Shown: positions 45,026 to 54,031, counted from the stretch's first letter. The stretch is 64,000 nt of DNA from Actinomycetota bacterium (GCA_023382335.1 JAMCPM010000014.1:57337-121336); one strand, 5' to 3'. Notes: generated by a model from the letters alone, not told the origin. Numbers and translations: made by a program.

Positions 45026-45525
45026 ACTTAAAGACAGTGACGCGCGGCGGAGTCATCGCCGCCATGTATGTCGTTCTTACCGTGACCCCCGGGCTCAATG
45101 CGGTTAGTTACAATGCCGTGCAGTTCCGCATCTCGGAGATGTTGATGCCGCTGGCGGCTTTTGACATCGCCGCGGTCCCCGGGCTCTGGATCGGCTGCAT
45201 CATCGCCAACGCGATCGGCAGCCCCTTCGGCATCCTCGACCTTACCCTGGGCGCCGGGCTGACGCTGGCGTCGGCGGTCGTCATCCATCTCGCCGGTTCA
45301 CGCTGGATCGGCCTGGGCAGCCTCGCCGCCCCGGTGATATTCAACGCGCTGGGAGTAGCGCTCATCATCATGCTGGCAAGCGCTCCCGAGGACGGAGTCC
45401 TCTTCTGGCCGACGGCCTTCACTGTCGGCATCGGCGAGCTCGGCGTCATGGCCGTGCTGGCGGCGCCGCTGTTCGTCATGCTCAAGAGGAACCCGGAGAT
45501 CATCGGCCTGGAGCAGAGGCTATAA
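45022..45525 (+). CDS. queT: QueT-family queuosine-precursor transporter (ECF S component)
   Basis: This 167-residue protein has five to six hydrophobic helices and the QueT-type segment FRISEMLMPLAAFD. It is predicted to bind a queuosine precursor as the substrate-specific component of an ECF transporter. The GTG start overlaps the murI stop by 4 bp and the rph start overlaps its own stop by one. No ECF energising module is visible in the window. Confidence 0.85.
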   Translation: MNLKTVTRGGVIAAMYVVLTVTPGLNAVSYNAVQFRISEMLMPLAAFDIAAVPGLWIGCIIANAIGSPFGILDLTLGAGLTLASAVVIHLAGSRWIGLGSLAAPVIFNALGVALIIMLASAPEDGVLFWPTAFTVGIGELGVMAVLAAPLFVMLKRNPEIIGLEQRL

Positions 45526-46259
45526 TGGCGGTCGAACGGCCGGATGGCCGCAACTACGGCGAGATACGCCCGCTCAAGATCACTCCCGGTTTTCTCGAGT
45601 TCGCGGAGGGCTCGGTGCTGATCGAGGCCGGCAAGACCAAGGTCATCTGCGCCGCCAAGATCCAGGACGGCGTGCCCAACTGGATGCGCGGCCACGGCAA
45701 CGGCTGGGTCACGGCCGAGTACAGCCTGCTGCCGGCTTCAACGCCGCAGCGCACCTTCCGTGAAGCCGTCAAGGGCAAGCAGGGCGGCCGCACCCTGGAG
45801 ATCCAGCGCCTCGTCGGCCGCAGCCTCAGGAGCGTCGTCGACATGCGCGCCCTGGGCGAGCGCACCATCTGGCTTGACTGCGATGTCATCCAGGCCGACG
45901 GCGGCACCCGCTGCGCCTCGGTTTCGGGAGCCTACGTCGCGCTTTACCTGGCTCTGGCTCACCTGGTCGACCAGGACCTCATCACCGACATGCCGCTCAA
46001 GGATTCGCTGGCCGCGGTCAGCGTCGGGGTCTGGGAGGGACAGCCGGTCGTCGATCTCGATTACGCCGAGGACAGCACCGCTGAGGTTGATATGAACGTG
46101 GTCATGACCGGCAGCGGCGAGGTCGTCGAGCTGCAGGCCACCGCGGAGAAGACAGCCTTCACCCGCGCAACCCTCGATGAGCTCATCGATCTGGCCGGCG
46201 CGGGGATAGAGCAGATCGCCACCGAGCAGCTGCGGGTGACGGCGGGGCTCAAGGGCTAG
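45525..46259 (+). CDS. rph: Ribonuclease PH
   Basis: This 244-residue phosphorolytic 3'-5' exoribonuclease trims tRNA 3' ends. RPDGRNYGEIRPLKI near the N-terminus and SVGVWEGQPVVDLDYAEDS are diagnostic. It is the last gene of the topA operon and meets the large surface-protein gene tail to tail with a 4-bp overlap. Confidence 0.95.
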   Translation: MAVERPDGRNYGEIRPLKITPGFLEFAEGSVLIEAGKTKVICAAKIQDGVPNWMRGHGNGWVTAEYSLLPASTPQRTFREAVKGKQGGRTLEIQRLVGRSLRSVVDMRALGERTIWLDCDVIQADGGTRCASVSGAYVALYLALAHLVDQDLITDMPLKDSLAAVSVGVWEGQPVVDLDYAEDSTAEVDMNVVMTGSGEVVELQATAEKTAFTRATLDELIDLAGAGIEQIATEQLRVTAGLKG

Positions 46260-49105
46260 GGGTCCAGCACCGTTCCCAGGACCTCGTTAATGTGGTTGTT
46301 CCAGAGTACTCGTTGCGATGCTAGCACCGGCCGCCGGTCGCCACTCATGGCGTAGTTGCCGCCGGTGACGTAAGCCCTCACCTCAACCGGACCCCCCATC
46401 AACCCTCCGAAGCTCGGCGTGACCATGCCGCCATCGGCCGCCAGCCCGTAGGTTCCCCTGACAACGCCATTAACGAGAACTTGCACGGCGACGCTCTCGG
46501 AGTTGGGGTTGGTCACCACGACCCAGTTTCTTGACCCCGTGGAATAATTGTCGTACCAGGTCCAGTGGTAAGAGCTCGACAGCGACGGGGAGGGCGTTGA
46601 AACATCCGCGAATCCCGGAACCTCTTCGAAAGATTTGTCCCACAGGGTTCGCTGTGAGGCGATGACGTTGGCCGGGCTGCTGCAACTGCCGTCAGAGGCA
46701 AAGCCGGCGCCACAGCCCCTAACCTCGACGGGGCCACCCATGACGCCTGGAAAGGTCGGCGTCACCCGGTCGCGCCCTTCAGCATCCCCCATGGGCTGCA
46801 ACGTGCCGTACTGGCAGCGGCTGGCGTCGCCGCTGTTGCAGCCCCCGGCGATACTGATTTGATAGTTGACGGAGCCGCCGGCGCTGGGATTGGCAACCAG
46901 CACCCAGTTTTTGGCATCCGGTGACTGCTGGTCGTACCAGGTCCAGAGATAATTGTCCTTGAGGTCGCTTGCCGGAGTACCGTTGACCTCGTTGAAAGCG
47001 GTATCGTCAAACATGAGTACACGCTGTGATGCCATGATTTTGGCGGGGCTGCTGCAACTACCGTCAGGGGCAAAGGCGGCGCTGCACGCCTGAACCACGA
47101 CCGGGCCTCCTATAACTCCCGGGAAAAGCGGCGTGGCGCGGCCACCGGGCTCGATAGTGCCCCTGGCGCCCGGCGTAGTGTTCGGATCGACGCCGGGCAT
47201 CCTGATCTCGTAGTTGACCGGGCTGGCGTAATCGGGGTTGGAGATGACAATCCAGTCCTTGTAGCCAGGCGTCTGCATGTCGTACCAGGTCCAGAAATAT
47301 TTATCCGATATCTTGTCCTGCGGGATCGACAGCGTCTCTTCCAGTGAATCTCCGAGGAGCACCCGTTGCGAGATCACCTGGGGCAGACCCGACAGCGTAT
47401 TCACCATCAGCGGCCCGTTCATGGATCCAGGGAAGGTCTGCATCGTCGAAGTCCCCGGCGCCGCCACGTTATAGCTCGATGGGCCGGCGCCCCTTACTCC
47501 CAGTTGCGTCTGGAAGTGTGAGCTGGTGGAGTATATGGCCGCGTTCGACATCAGCAGCCAGTCCTTCATTCCGGGCGTCTGCATGTCGTACCAGGAAAAA
47601 TAACTGCGCTTGCCAAAAGTAAGGGTCCAGTCAAGCAACTGGGGGGATTGCGACAGATAGGCCGGGGCCGGGCCCCTGGTCAACCAGGCTCGCAGCTTGA
47701 TCTGGGGGAATAGGATCGGATCCAGCCAGGCTAGCCCGATGGGACTGCTGCGGAAGCCGCCGCTGTTTCCGGGCAGATACAGGTCACTGACGACGTTGCC
47801 ATCCGCGTCGAGAACCTGAAGCTTGACGTCGCCCCCGTTGAGGGCTGTATTGAACAGAACCTCGCCCCAGGTCTGGTTGGACGGGTCGGTCCTGGAGATA
47901 ACGGGAGTGTCGATGTATCCATACTCGGCAAACGAAGCATCGTTTGGCGTCGGTTGATGCGAGAGCTGAATATAGTCGCACTGTGGGGGGCCCGCCGAGG
48001 CCCAGGGGCATGCTCCATTGTTTGTATCAACCTGAAAGGCTTGCGAAGGAGTTGTCTCGACAAGGCTCAGGAAATCGACCCACGAGGTTCCCGAAAACAG
48101 GTTGTAATTGGCCTGCGCGGTGACCTTTTGAAACGAAGCCGTGAACCTGATGTGAGGGTCTCCCAACGCCTCGTGCCCAGTGCTGTCAAAGGCCACCCCG
48201 AGGAAGAAAATATTAGGCGCCGTGGCCTGATACCGGTTGGTGGCGGTGTAGAGCAGTCCGCCCTCGCCGGTATCAACATCGTAGGCATAAAAACGCCAGG
48301 TTCCCCGGCCGTCGTATTCCAGTCGCAGCCTGAAAGAATGGTTATGATCGCGGGTCACGTTGACGAAATTGCCGGTGCTTGGGAGAGGCAGCGTAGTGGC
48401 TTGGGCTTCGGTGCGCCGCCAGACCCGCAGGTTGGAGGGACTCATGGAGTCGCCGCTATCCAGATAGTCCTCCAGGGATATCTCTTCATACTTGCCGCTC
48501 TCACCGTCATATATTGCGATGCCGGCCATCCCGGGGGTTCGCTTTGAAACGCCCGTGCTGGAATCGGTGGCATCGAATTTGACGATGCTCTCGACGGCGA
48601 TCGGGGCGCCCTGGTTGAAATGCTGCTTGCTTTCGAGGCCCCAGGCGTTGCCCTGCATGATTAATGTCGGTATGGGTGGACCGCCAGGATTCGGGTTGGC
48701 GGTGGTCGTGAAGGAGTATGAGTCGGTCGATGGCGGCGCCAGCGGGTTGGCTGGATCCGGATAGATGTTATAAGTATGGAAATTCCATTTATCCGTCGGA
48801 GTTGACGGTGGGGAGTGTTGGTTTAGGGGCGCCCAGTCCTCGATCCAGACCGATCCCGCCTCGGCCCTCGAGGCCGCGAGCCAGCCGAGTCCGATCAGGA
48901 CCAGCACGGTCGCCAGCACGAGCACGACCAGGAAACGGAAAAGCGGGTGAATCTTCGTGGTTTGAGGTTTACCCTTCGCCGCCGGTTGCTCATCGACATC
49001 GGCGCCGGCCGTAACTATACGGGCGTTGGTGATTTTACCGCGAATTATGGTATCTTCCTTGCTGCCGTTTGCCCCGAGGTATGTGCCTGATTCCATCCAG
49101 GCCAA
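46256..49105 (-). CDS. Very large membrane-anchored surface protein with WYD/ASQRV repeats
   Basis: This 949-residue protein has a short cytoplasmic part, one membrane anchor or signal (about 57-78, FLVVLVLATVLVLIGLGWLA), and a large extracellular part. Residues 80-350 look like a beta-sandwich lectin-like region. The C-terminal ~450 residues hold four repeats of about 110 residues, each beginning Y(F/L/H)WTWYDxQ(T/S)P, containing NP and FPGVxGGPVxV, and ending with ASQRVL. Cysteines pair in the middle repeats. Related arrays occur in some actinobacterial surface proteins. I do not know the ligand. Low sequence constraint suggests a surface adhesin or structural role. Confidence 0.75.
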   Translation of the reverse strand: MAWMESGTYLGANGSKEDTIIRGKITNARIVTAGADVDEQPAAKGKPQTTKIHPLFRFLVVLVLATVLVLIGLGWLAASRAEAGSVWIEDWAPLNQHSPPSTPTDKWNFHTYNIYPDPANPLAPPSTDSYSFTTTANPNPGGPPIPTLIMQGNAWGLESKQHFNQGAPIAVESIVKFDATDSSTGVSKRTPGMAGIAIYDGESGKYEEISLEDYLDSGDSMSPSNLRVWRRTEAQATTLPLPSTGNFVNVTRDHNHSFRLRLEYDGRGTWRFYAYDVDTGEGGLLYTATNRYQATAPNIFFLGVAFDSTGHEALGDPHIRFTASFQKVTAQANYNLFSGTSWVDFLSLVETTPSQAFQVDTNNGACPWASAGPPQCDYIQLSHQPTPNDASFAEYGYIDTPVISRTDPSNQTWGEVLFNTALNGGDVKLQVLDADGNVVSDLYLPGNSGGFRSSPIGLAWLDPILFPQIKLRAWLTRGPAPAYLSQSPQLLDWTLTFGKRSYFSWYDMQTPGMKDWLLMSNAAIYSTSSHFQTQLGVRGAGPSSYNVAAPGTSTMQTFPGSMNGPLMVNTLSGLPQVISQRVLLGDSLEETLSIPQDKISDKYFWTWYDMQTPGYKDWIVISNPDYASPVNYEIRMPGVDPNTTPGARGTIEPGGRATPLFPGVIGGPVVVQACSAAFAPDGSCSSPAKIMASQRVLMFDDTAFNEVNGTPASDLKDNYLWTWYDQQSPDAKNWVLVANPSAGGSVNYQISIAGGCNSGDASRCQYGTLQPMGDAEGRDRVTPTFPGVMGGPVEVRGCGAGFASDGSCSSPANVIASQRTLWDKSFEEVPGFADVSTPSPSLSSSYHWTWYDNYSTGSRNWVVVTNPNSESVAVQVLVNGVVRGTYGLAADGGMVTPSFGGLMGGPVEVRAYVTGGNYAMSGDRRPVLASQRVLWNNHINEVLGTVLDP

Positions 49106-49140
49106 ACCTTAGTATAACGTGTTGGGAAGTCAATATCACA

Positions 49141-49764
49141 ATGGCCGATTACATGGAAATCACGATAATAATAGCTACCTCGAACGCCAACAAGGCGCGC
49201 GAGTTCGCCGATCTTCTTCCCGGCGTCCGGGTTCTGCCCATGCCCGGAGGCATCGAGCTTCCCGAGGAGACCGGCTCTACTTTCGAGGAGAACGCCCGCC
49301 TGAAGGCCGAATCGGTGCTCTGGCAGCTCCGGGCCGGTCCTGAAAGCGCGACTGTCGCCGGGCCCGGAGTCTGGGTGATGGCCGACGACTCCGGCCTCGA
49401 GGTCGAGGCGCTGGGCGGCGCTCCGGGGATTCACTCCGCCCGCTACGGCGGCGAGGGCGCTACCGACACCGGCAACGTCGACAAGCTGCTGGCCGAATTG
49501 AAGGGAAAGAGCGACCGGCGGGCGCGGTTCGTCTGCGTGCTCGTCTGCGTTTCAGCTTCGAACGGAGAGCTGGTCGCCCGCGGCGACTTCGAGGGATCTA
49601 TCGCCGAGGCGCCGCGCGGGCGCAGCGGCTTCGGCTACGACCCGGTTTTCATTCCCGCGAATAAAAAATTAACGGTTTCCCAGATTCCTGCCGAAGAGAA
49701 AAACCGCATCAGTCACCGTGCCCGGGCTGCCCACAGTCTGCTAGCTCAGCTTCGGGGAGGCTAA
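49141..49764 (+). CDS. rdgB: Non-canonical purine NTP pyrophosphatase (RdgB/HAM1)
   Basis: This 207-residue enzyme removes ITP, dITP and XTP from the nucleotide pool. IIIATSNANKAREF, the catalytic FEENARLKAE, DDSGLEVEALGG and GFGYDPVF are diagnostic. ATG 49141 gives MADYMEITIIIATSN; ATG 49153 would be the common family start. The rdgB and rph genes are often neighbours; here a convergent surface-protein gene lies between. Divergent TATA-like boxes for both genes overlap near 49110. Confidence 0.95.
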   Translation: MADYMEITIIIATSNANKAREFADLLPGVRVLPMPGGIELPEETGSTFEENARLKAESVLWQLRAGPESATVAGPGVWVMADDSGLEVEALGGAPGIHSARYGGEGATDTGNVDKLLAELKGKSDRRARFVCVLVCVSASNGELVARGDFEGSIAEAPRGRSGFGYDPVFIPANKKLTVSQIPAEEKNRISHRARAAHSLLAQLRGG

Positions 49765-49950
49765 CTCAGAAGCGAGGGCTTTCCAAGGGGGGGTGGAAGG
49801 CAACTTTTAGGGATGCGGAGCGCCTTGAGAGTTTATTAACACCCTTTATGCAGATTGTGGGCTCCCGGACCGGACGAATTTTCCGCCGCCGTTTTTCCTC
49901 TCTAACACCCTTTTGGTGCTTGCCCTAGTTTTGCCATCACCCCCGGCGGG

Positions 49951-49956
49951 TATTAA
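49951..49956 (+). promoter_or_regulatory. -10 box TATTAA placed for a leaderless transcript
   Basis: TATTAA ends 6 nt before ATG 49963 of the M50 protease, with no Shine-Dalgarno in between. A -35 of the form TTTTGC is about 16 bp upstream. Confidence 0.45.
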
Positions 49957-49962
49957 TGAAGC

Positions 49963-51090
49963 ATGAAATGGTCTTTCAAGATCGGGCGCGTCTTTGATAT
50001 CGAGCTGCGCGTCCACATCACCTTTTTTCTGATTATTGTCTACGCCGCCTATATCTGGGGCGTGGGCTACCATCAGGGATGGGCGGGCGCGGTCTACGGA
50101 GCCGTCCTGATCTCGGCGCTGTTCCTCTGCGTCGTCATCCATGAGCTCTGCCACTCGCGCATGGCGCAGTACTACGGCGGCGAGGTGGCGAGCATCACCC
50201 TCCTGCCGATCGGCGGCGTCTCGCTGCTGAAGAACATGCCCGACGACCCCAAGAAGGAATTCTGGGTGACAATCGTCGGCCCCGTCAGCAACGTCATCAT
50301 CGGTATTCTCCTTATACCATTCCTCTACCTGGTGCCCAATCAGGTCGACGGCGCCTATGGCGCCTTCACCAACGCCGACGTACTCACCGGCATCTCGCTG
50401 CAGGGCTTTGTCAGTTATATGCTGCTTATCAACTTCCTGCTGGCGGTCTTCAACCTGCTGCCGGCTTTCCCGCTCGATGGAGGCCGCGTGCTCAGAAGCC
50501 TGCTGGCGCAGCGCATGTCTTACGTGTCAGCGACCCGCGCCGCGGTCACCACCGGCCAGGTGTTCGCCTTTATCTTCGGAATCGCGGGTCTGCTGCAGGG
50601 AGCCTGGCTCTGGGTAATCATCGCCGTGTTTATCTATATGGGAGCCGAGCAGGAGGGTGCCGCCGCCGAGATGAAGACGGTGCTGTCGAGGCTGACCGTG
50701 GGCCAGGCGGTCGAGGAAGATACCAAGACCGTGGCCCCGGATCAAACGCTGAGCGACGTGGTTGCGATCGTGCTCCATGCCTACCAGGAAGACTTCCCGG
50801 TGGTTGACGGCGGCCGGATAGTCGGGGTGCTGACGCGCGCCAAGCTGCTGGGCGGCCTGCACCAGCTGGGGGCGCACACGACCGTCGAGCAGGTCATGGA
50901 AAAAGAATTCCCGGTCGTTGACGCCGAGGCCCGTTTCTCGGAGGTCTACGAGAAGATGAACTCGAGCGGCATCAAGGCCATCCCGGTGGTGAAGAACAAG
51001 CGACTGCTGGGGATGGTGACGCTCGAGCACCTGAGCGAAGTCTTCATGCTGCTAAGCTCCACCGACGATACGCTGATGCCACAGGCATAA
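49963..51090 (+). CDS. Site-2 protease-family (M50) metalloprotease with CBS domains
   Basis: This 375-residue integral-membrane protease has HELCH (residues 60-64), the second zinc motif FPLDGGRVL, and about six helices, followed by two CBS domains (about 235-360). Such proteins cleave transmembrane or signal substrates inside the bilayer, and the CBS pair may sense adenine nucleotides. The substrate is unknown. A T-rich bidirectional terminator follows. Confidence 0.92.
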   Translation: MKWSFKIGRVFDIELRVHITFFLIIVYAAYIWGVGYHQGWAGAVYGAVLISALFLCVVIHELCHSRMAQYYGGEVASITLLPIGGVSLLKNMPDDPKKEFWVTIVGPVSNVIIGILLIPFLYLVPNQVDGAYGAFTNADVLTGISLQGFVSYMLLINFLLAVFNLLPAFPLDGGRVLRSLLAQRMSYVSATRAAVTTGQVFAFIFGIAGLLQGAWLWVIIAVFIYMGAEQEGAAAEMKTVLSRLTVGQAVEEDTKTVAPDQTLSDVVAIVLHAYQEDFPVVDGGRIVGVLTRAKLLGGLHQLGAHTTVEQVMEKEFPVVDAEARFSEVYEKMNSSGIKAIPVVKNKRLLGMVTLEHLSEVFMLLSSTDDTLMPQA

Positions 51091-51120
51091 AAAGACGGCC
51101 CCCCGGGACCGTCTTTTTTT
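51091..51120. terminator. Bidirectional rho-independent terminator
   Basis: AAAGACGG (51091-51098) pairs with CCGTCTTT (51109-51116), with eight T residues on the plus side and a five-T run on the minus side. It serves the M50 protease and the convergent hsp20 gene. Confidence 0.9.
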
Positions 51121-51152
51121 TCAATTGGAACGCATAGCTGGAATGCAGCCGC

Positions 51153-51638
51153 TTATTTCTTCTTCGCCTTTATTCGTTTGCCCTCGGGCTTGCTTCCCTT
51201 GACCTCGATGTGTTTCGCCGGCACCGCTTCCACGGCGCCCTTGATCCTGATCTCGAGCACGCCGTCCTCGAAGCCGGCCTCGATGTCTTTCTCGCTTACC
51301 TTGTCCGGCAGCGGCACGGTCCGCTCGAAGCTGCCATAAGTGCGCTCGCGGCGATAGAAATCATCCTCCCTGATCTCCTTGTCCTCCTCGCGCTGGCCGG
51401 TGATGGTGAGCATGTGGTCGGCCAGAGTAATGTCAACATCCTCGGCCTTGATGCCCGGCAGTTCCATCCGCACGAACATGTCGTCACCCTTGGAATAGAT
51501 GTCCGTTGGCACGCGCATGGCTTCGAGCCCCAGGAAGGGCTCCCCCAGCAGCGACCTGAAGGGGCGGCCGAACAGGCTCGTCATCTCGTGGGGCATATCC
51601 AGCAGTTCCCTGTATGGTGTACGTCTTACAAGTGCCAT
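51153..51638 (-). CDS. Hsp20/alpha-crystallin small heat-shock protein
   Basis: This 161-residue chaperone prevents aggregation of unfolded proteins. The alpha-crystallin domain runs from about 35 to 130 and includes VRMELPGIKAEDVDITL and the conserved GVLEIRI; the C-terminus is Lys-rich. ATG 51638 has AGGAGGTG upstream, which decides the start over 51659. A 7-bp inverted repeat, CACGCAA/TTGCGTG (51653-51659 and 51698-51704), brackets the upstream region. No CIRCE or HAIR element is seen. Confidence 0.94.
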   Translation of the reverse strand: MALVRRTPYRELLDMPHEMTSLFGRPFRSLLGEPFLGLEAMRVPTDIYSKGDDMFVRMELPGIKAEDVDITLADHMLTITGQREEDKEIREDDFYRRERTYGSFERTVPLPDKVSEKDIEAGFEDGVLEIRIKGAVEAVPAKHIEVKGSKPEGKRIKAKKK

Positions 51639-51743
51639 TTTATTCACCTCCTCACGCAAGATTCGGACTTTGTATCCATACCTCTTTCATTACCCGTTTG
51701 CGTGGAACTAAACAATAAGAAAAGGGAAGCTTTCCGAATGGCC

Positions 51744-51772
51744 TTGCGGCGTAGGACAAGGAATACTAATAT
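51744..51772 (+). promoter_or_regulatory. Candidate promoter of the AbrB-ABC exporter operon
   Basis: TTGCGG (51744-51749) and TAATAT (51767-51772) are spaced by 17 bp. The in-frame ATG at 51771 overlaps the -10 box, so ATG 51813 is preferred. Confidence 0.5.
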
Positions 51773-51812
51773 GAATTATCATACTTTTCCCACGACTAAA
51801 GGATTGAGTCAG

Positions 51813-52064
51813 ATGGCCAAAAACAACCACCCCGATCCACAGTTCTGGGGCTCGGCGACCGTGGGCGAGCGGGGGCAGATCGTCATTCCCGCCGACGCCC
51901 GCCAGGAGATGGACATCAAGCAGGGCGACAAGCTGCTGATCTTCTCGGGTATGCGGGGCGGGGCGCTGAACGTGATCAAGGCGGAGCAGGTCTCCGAGTT
52001 TGTTTCGCGGGCGATGGCGCGGCTCACCAAGATGGAAGAGATAGCCCGCAAGGAGGAAGAATGA
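51813..52064 (+). CDS. AbrB/MazE-like SpoVT-type DNA-binding regulator
   Basis: This 83-residue protein has the swapped-hairpin SpoVT/AbrB domain: SATVGERGQIVIPADAR, MDIKQGDKLLIFSG. It probably binds DNA as a dimer or tetramer and may control the exporter operon that it begins. The stop overlaps the ABC ATPase ATG by 4 bp. AAAGGA lies upstream. No toxin partner is present, so an antitoxin role is unlikely. Confidence 0.87.
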   Translation: MAKNNHPDPQFWGSATVGERGQIVIPADARQEMDIKQGDKLLIFSGMRGGALNVIKAEQVSEFVSRAMARLTKMEEIARKEEE

Positions 52065-53197
52065 GCACGGAGGAAGCTACGGAAGAAACTGCCCGCGCGG
52101 CTGAAGCGGCCAGCGCGGCGGAAACTGCCCGCGCGGCTGAAGCGGCAGCGGCGGTGGCAGGGCGTCCGCCGGCATCGTCAGGCGCGGTCATAGAGGTCGA
52201 CCGGCTGACGCGAAAATTCAACGGCTTCACGGCTGTGGACGCGGTCAGCTTTTCCATCGGCCGCAAGGAGATCTTTGGTTTTCTGGGGCCGAACGGCGCC
52301 GGCAAGACCACCACCATCAGCATGCTGGTCACCCTGCTCAAGCCGACGTCGGGAACGGCAACGCTCAACGGTTTCGATATCGCCACCCAGCAGGATGCCG
52401 TGCGGCAGTCGATCGGCATCGTCTTCCAGGATCCGACCCTCGACGACCAGCTGACGGCGCGTGAGAACCTCGAGTTCCACGCCATGTTGTACAACGTGCC
52501 GCCGGGCGAACGTGAATCGCGTGCGCAACGCGTGCTGGGCATGGTCGGGCTTCTGGATCGCTCACGCGACCGGGTCGAGACTTATTCCGGAGGCATGAAG
52601 CGGCGGCTGGAGATCGCGCGCGGGCTCATGCACTATCCGCACGTGCTGTTCCTCGACGAGCCGACCCTGGGTCTCGACCCCCAGACGCGGAGCGCCATCT
52701 GGGAGCATGTGCACGAGCTTAGGGCCGAATACGACATAACAGTATTTTTGACAACCCATTACATGGAAGAAGCGGAGAATTGCGACCGCATCGCCATCAT
52801 CGACAGCGGCAAGATCGTGGCTCTGGACACCCCCGGGGTCCTCAAGCACGGCGTCGGCGGCGACATCATCACCCTGCGTTCCGCCGACGCGGCGGCCACG
52901 GTCGCGGAGCTGAAGGAAAAATTCCAGCTGGAGGCCACGGTGAAGCCGGTCTCGGCCGACACCTCGGGCCCCGCCGGAGACCGAATCTATCTAGAGGCGC
53001 CCAACGGACGCACGCTGTTGCCGCAGATCCTCAAAGGCCTGACTACCGAGATCCTCTCCGTGGCCGTCCGCGAGCCTACCCTCGACGACGTCTTCCTGGG
53101 GTTGACCGGCAAGCAGATACGTGAGGAATCGGTCGACAAGATGGACGCGATGAAAACACGCATTCGGCGGCGCCGTTCGATGGGAGGCCACCGATGA
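52061..53197 (+). CDS. ABC transporter ATP-binding protein (DrrA-like)
   Basis: This 378-residue ATPase powers a drug or lipid exporter. Walker A GPNGAGKTT, the signature YSGGMKRRLEIARGL and Walker B LFLDEPTLGLD are present, and the extra C-terminal DrrA-type domain (about 260-360) follows. The N-terminal ~45 residues are a low-complexity Ala/Glu tail encoded by a 36-bp duplication. It overlaps both the AbrB-like gene and the permease by 4 bp. Confidence 0.93.
   Translation: MSTEEATEETARAAEAASAAETARAAEAAAAVAGRPPASSGAVIEVDRLTRKFNGFTAVDAVSFSIGRKEIFGFLGPNGAGKTTTISMLVTLLKPTSGTATLNGFDIATQQDAVRQSIGIVFQDPTLDDQLTARENLEFHAMLYNVPPGERESRAQRVLGMVGLLDRSRDRVETYSGGMKRRLEIARGLMHYPHVLFLDEPTLGLDPQTRSAIWEHVHELRAEYDITVFLTTHYMEEAENCDRIAIIDSGKIVALDTPGVLKHGVGGDIITLRSADAAATVAELKEKFQLEATVKPVSADTSGPAGDRIYLEAPNGRTLLPQILKGLTTEILSVAVREPTLDDVFLGLTGKQIREESVDKMDAMKTRIRRRRSMGGHR
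52085..52146. repeat. Duplicated 26-bp segment at 36-bp spacing in the ABC ATPase gene
   Basis: GAAACTGCCCGCGCGGCTGA followed by AGCGGC recurs at 52085-52110 and 52121-52146. It encodes the repeated ETARAAEA element of the N-terminal tail. Confidence 0.88.
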
Positions 53198-53964
53198 AAC
53201 GATTCCGGGCTGTATACATAATCTGGCTGCGGGACTTGAAGCGCCATTTCCGCGACCGCGCGCGCATCATCGGCTCGCTGGCCTCGCCGATCATCTTCAT
53301 CTTCATCCTGGGGCAGGGGCTGGGTTCCACCATCGGCGCCAACCTGCCGGTCGGCGGCGGCACGCTTGACTACAAGACTTTCATGTTTCCGGGAATCCTG
53401 GGGATGACGGTGCTGTTCGCCGGCGTGTTCGCTTCGGTCTCGATCGTCTGGGACCGCGAGTTCGGTTTCCTCAAGGAGATGCTGGTGGCTCCGGTCCCCA
53501 GCTGGAGCATCGCCGTGGGCAAGGTAGTCAGCGGCGCCACCATCGCCTCCTTTCAGGGGTGCATCATGCTGCTGCTGGCCCCGTTCGCGGGTGTATCGCT
53601 GTCGCCGCTGATCATCGCGGAGCTGATCCCGACGCTGTTTCTGGTCGCCTGCTCCATGACGGGGCTGGGAGTGCTGGTGGCTTCGCGGCTCAAGAGCATG
53701 CAGGGATTCCAGATGATCATGAACTTCATCATGATGCCCATGTTCTTCATCTCCGGCGCCATGTTCCCGCTGGCCAACGCGCCGGGATGGATGGACGCGC
53801 TGTCAAAGATCGATCCGCTTACCTATGGCGTCGACGCCCTGAGGAGCATAATGCTGGTTGGCGTGCCTTCCCGCTACGCCTTTTCTACGGATATCGCTGT
53901 CATCGCGCTGCTCTCCGTGGTGATGGTGGCGATCGCCGTCACTACCTTCAGCCGGCAGACGTAA
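53194..53964 (+). CDS. ABC-2-type permease (DrrB-like)
   Basis: This 256-residue membrane protein has six helices and the ABC-2 type domain (GILGMTVLFAGVFAS, FFISGAMFPLANAPGW). Together with the upstream ATPase it probably exports a hydrophobic compound. ATG overlaps the ATPase stop. A 16-bp piece of its 3' end, including the stop codon, is duplicated downstream at 53997. Confidence 0.9.
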   Translation: MKRFRAVYIIWLRDLKRHFRDRARIIGSLASPIIFIFILGQGLGSTIGANLPVGGGTLDYKTFMFPGILGMTVLFAGVFASVSIVWDREFGFLKEMLVAPVPSWSIAVGKVVSGATIASFQGCIMLLLAPFAGVSLSPLIIAELIPTLFLVACSMTGLGVLVASRLKSMQGFQMIMNFIMMPMFFISGAMFPLANAPGWMDALSKIDPLTYGVDALRSIMLVGVPSRYAFSTDIAVIALLSVVMVAIAVTTFSRQT

Positions 53965-54009
53965 TAGGGCGGCGCCCGGAGGCAAAGGCTGCCGGCACGT
54001 AATAGGGCG

Positions 54010-54031
54010 GCGGTGATTATATAATCACCGC
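54010..54031. promoter_or_regulatory. 22-bp perfect palindrome over the -10 box of the MFS exporter
   Basis: The two 11-base arms (GCGGTGATTAT and its complement) meet at 54020/54021, so the -10 box TATAAT (54020-54025) lies inside the palindrome. The start codon follows directly at 54032. A repressor bound here would block transcription. No cognate regulator is adjacent. Confidence 0.8.

Noticed and set aside
51813..52064. Antitoxin of a toxin-antitoxin pair
   Set aside because: The AbrB-like gene is followed directly by an ABC ATPase, with no toxin-like partner.
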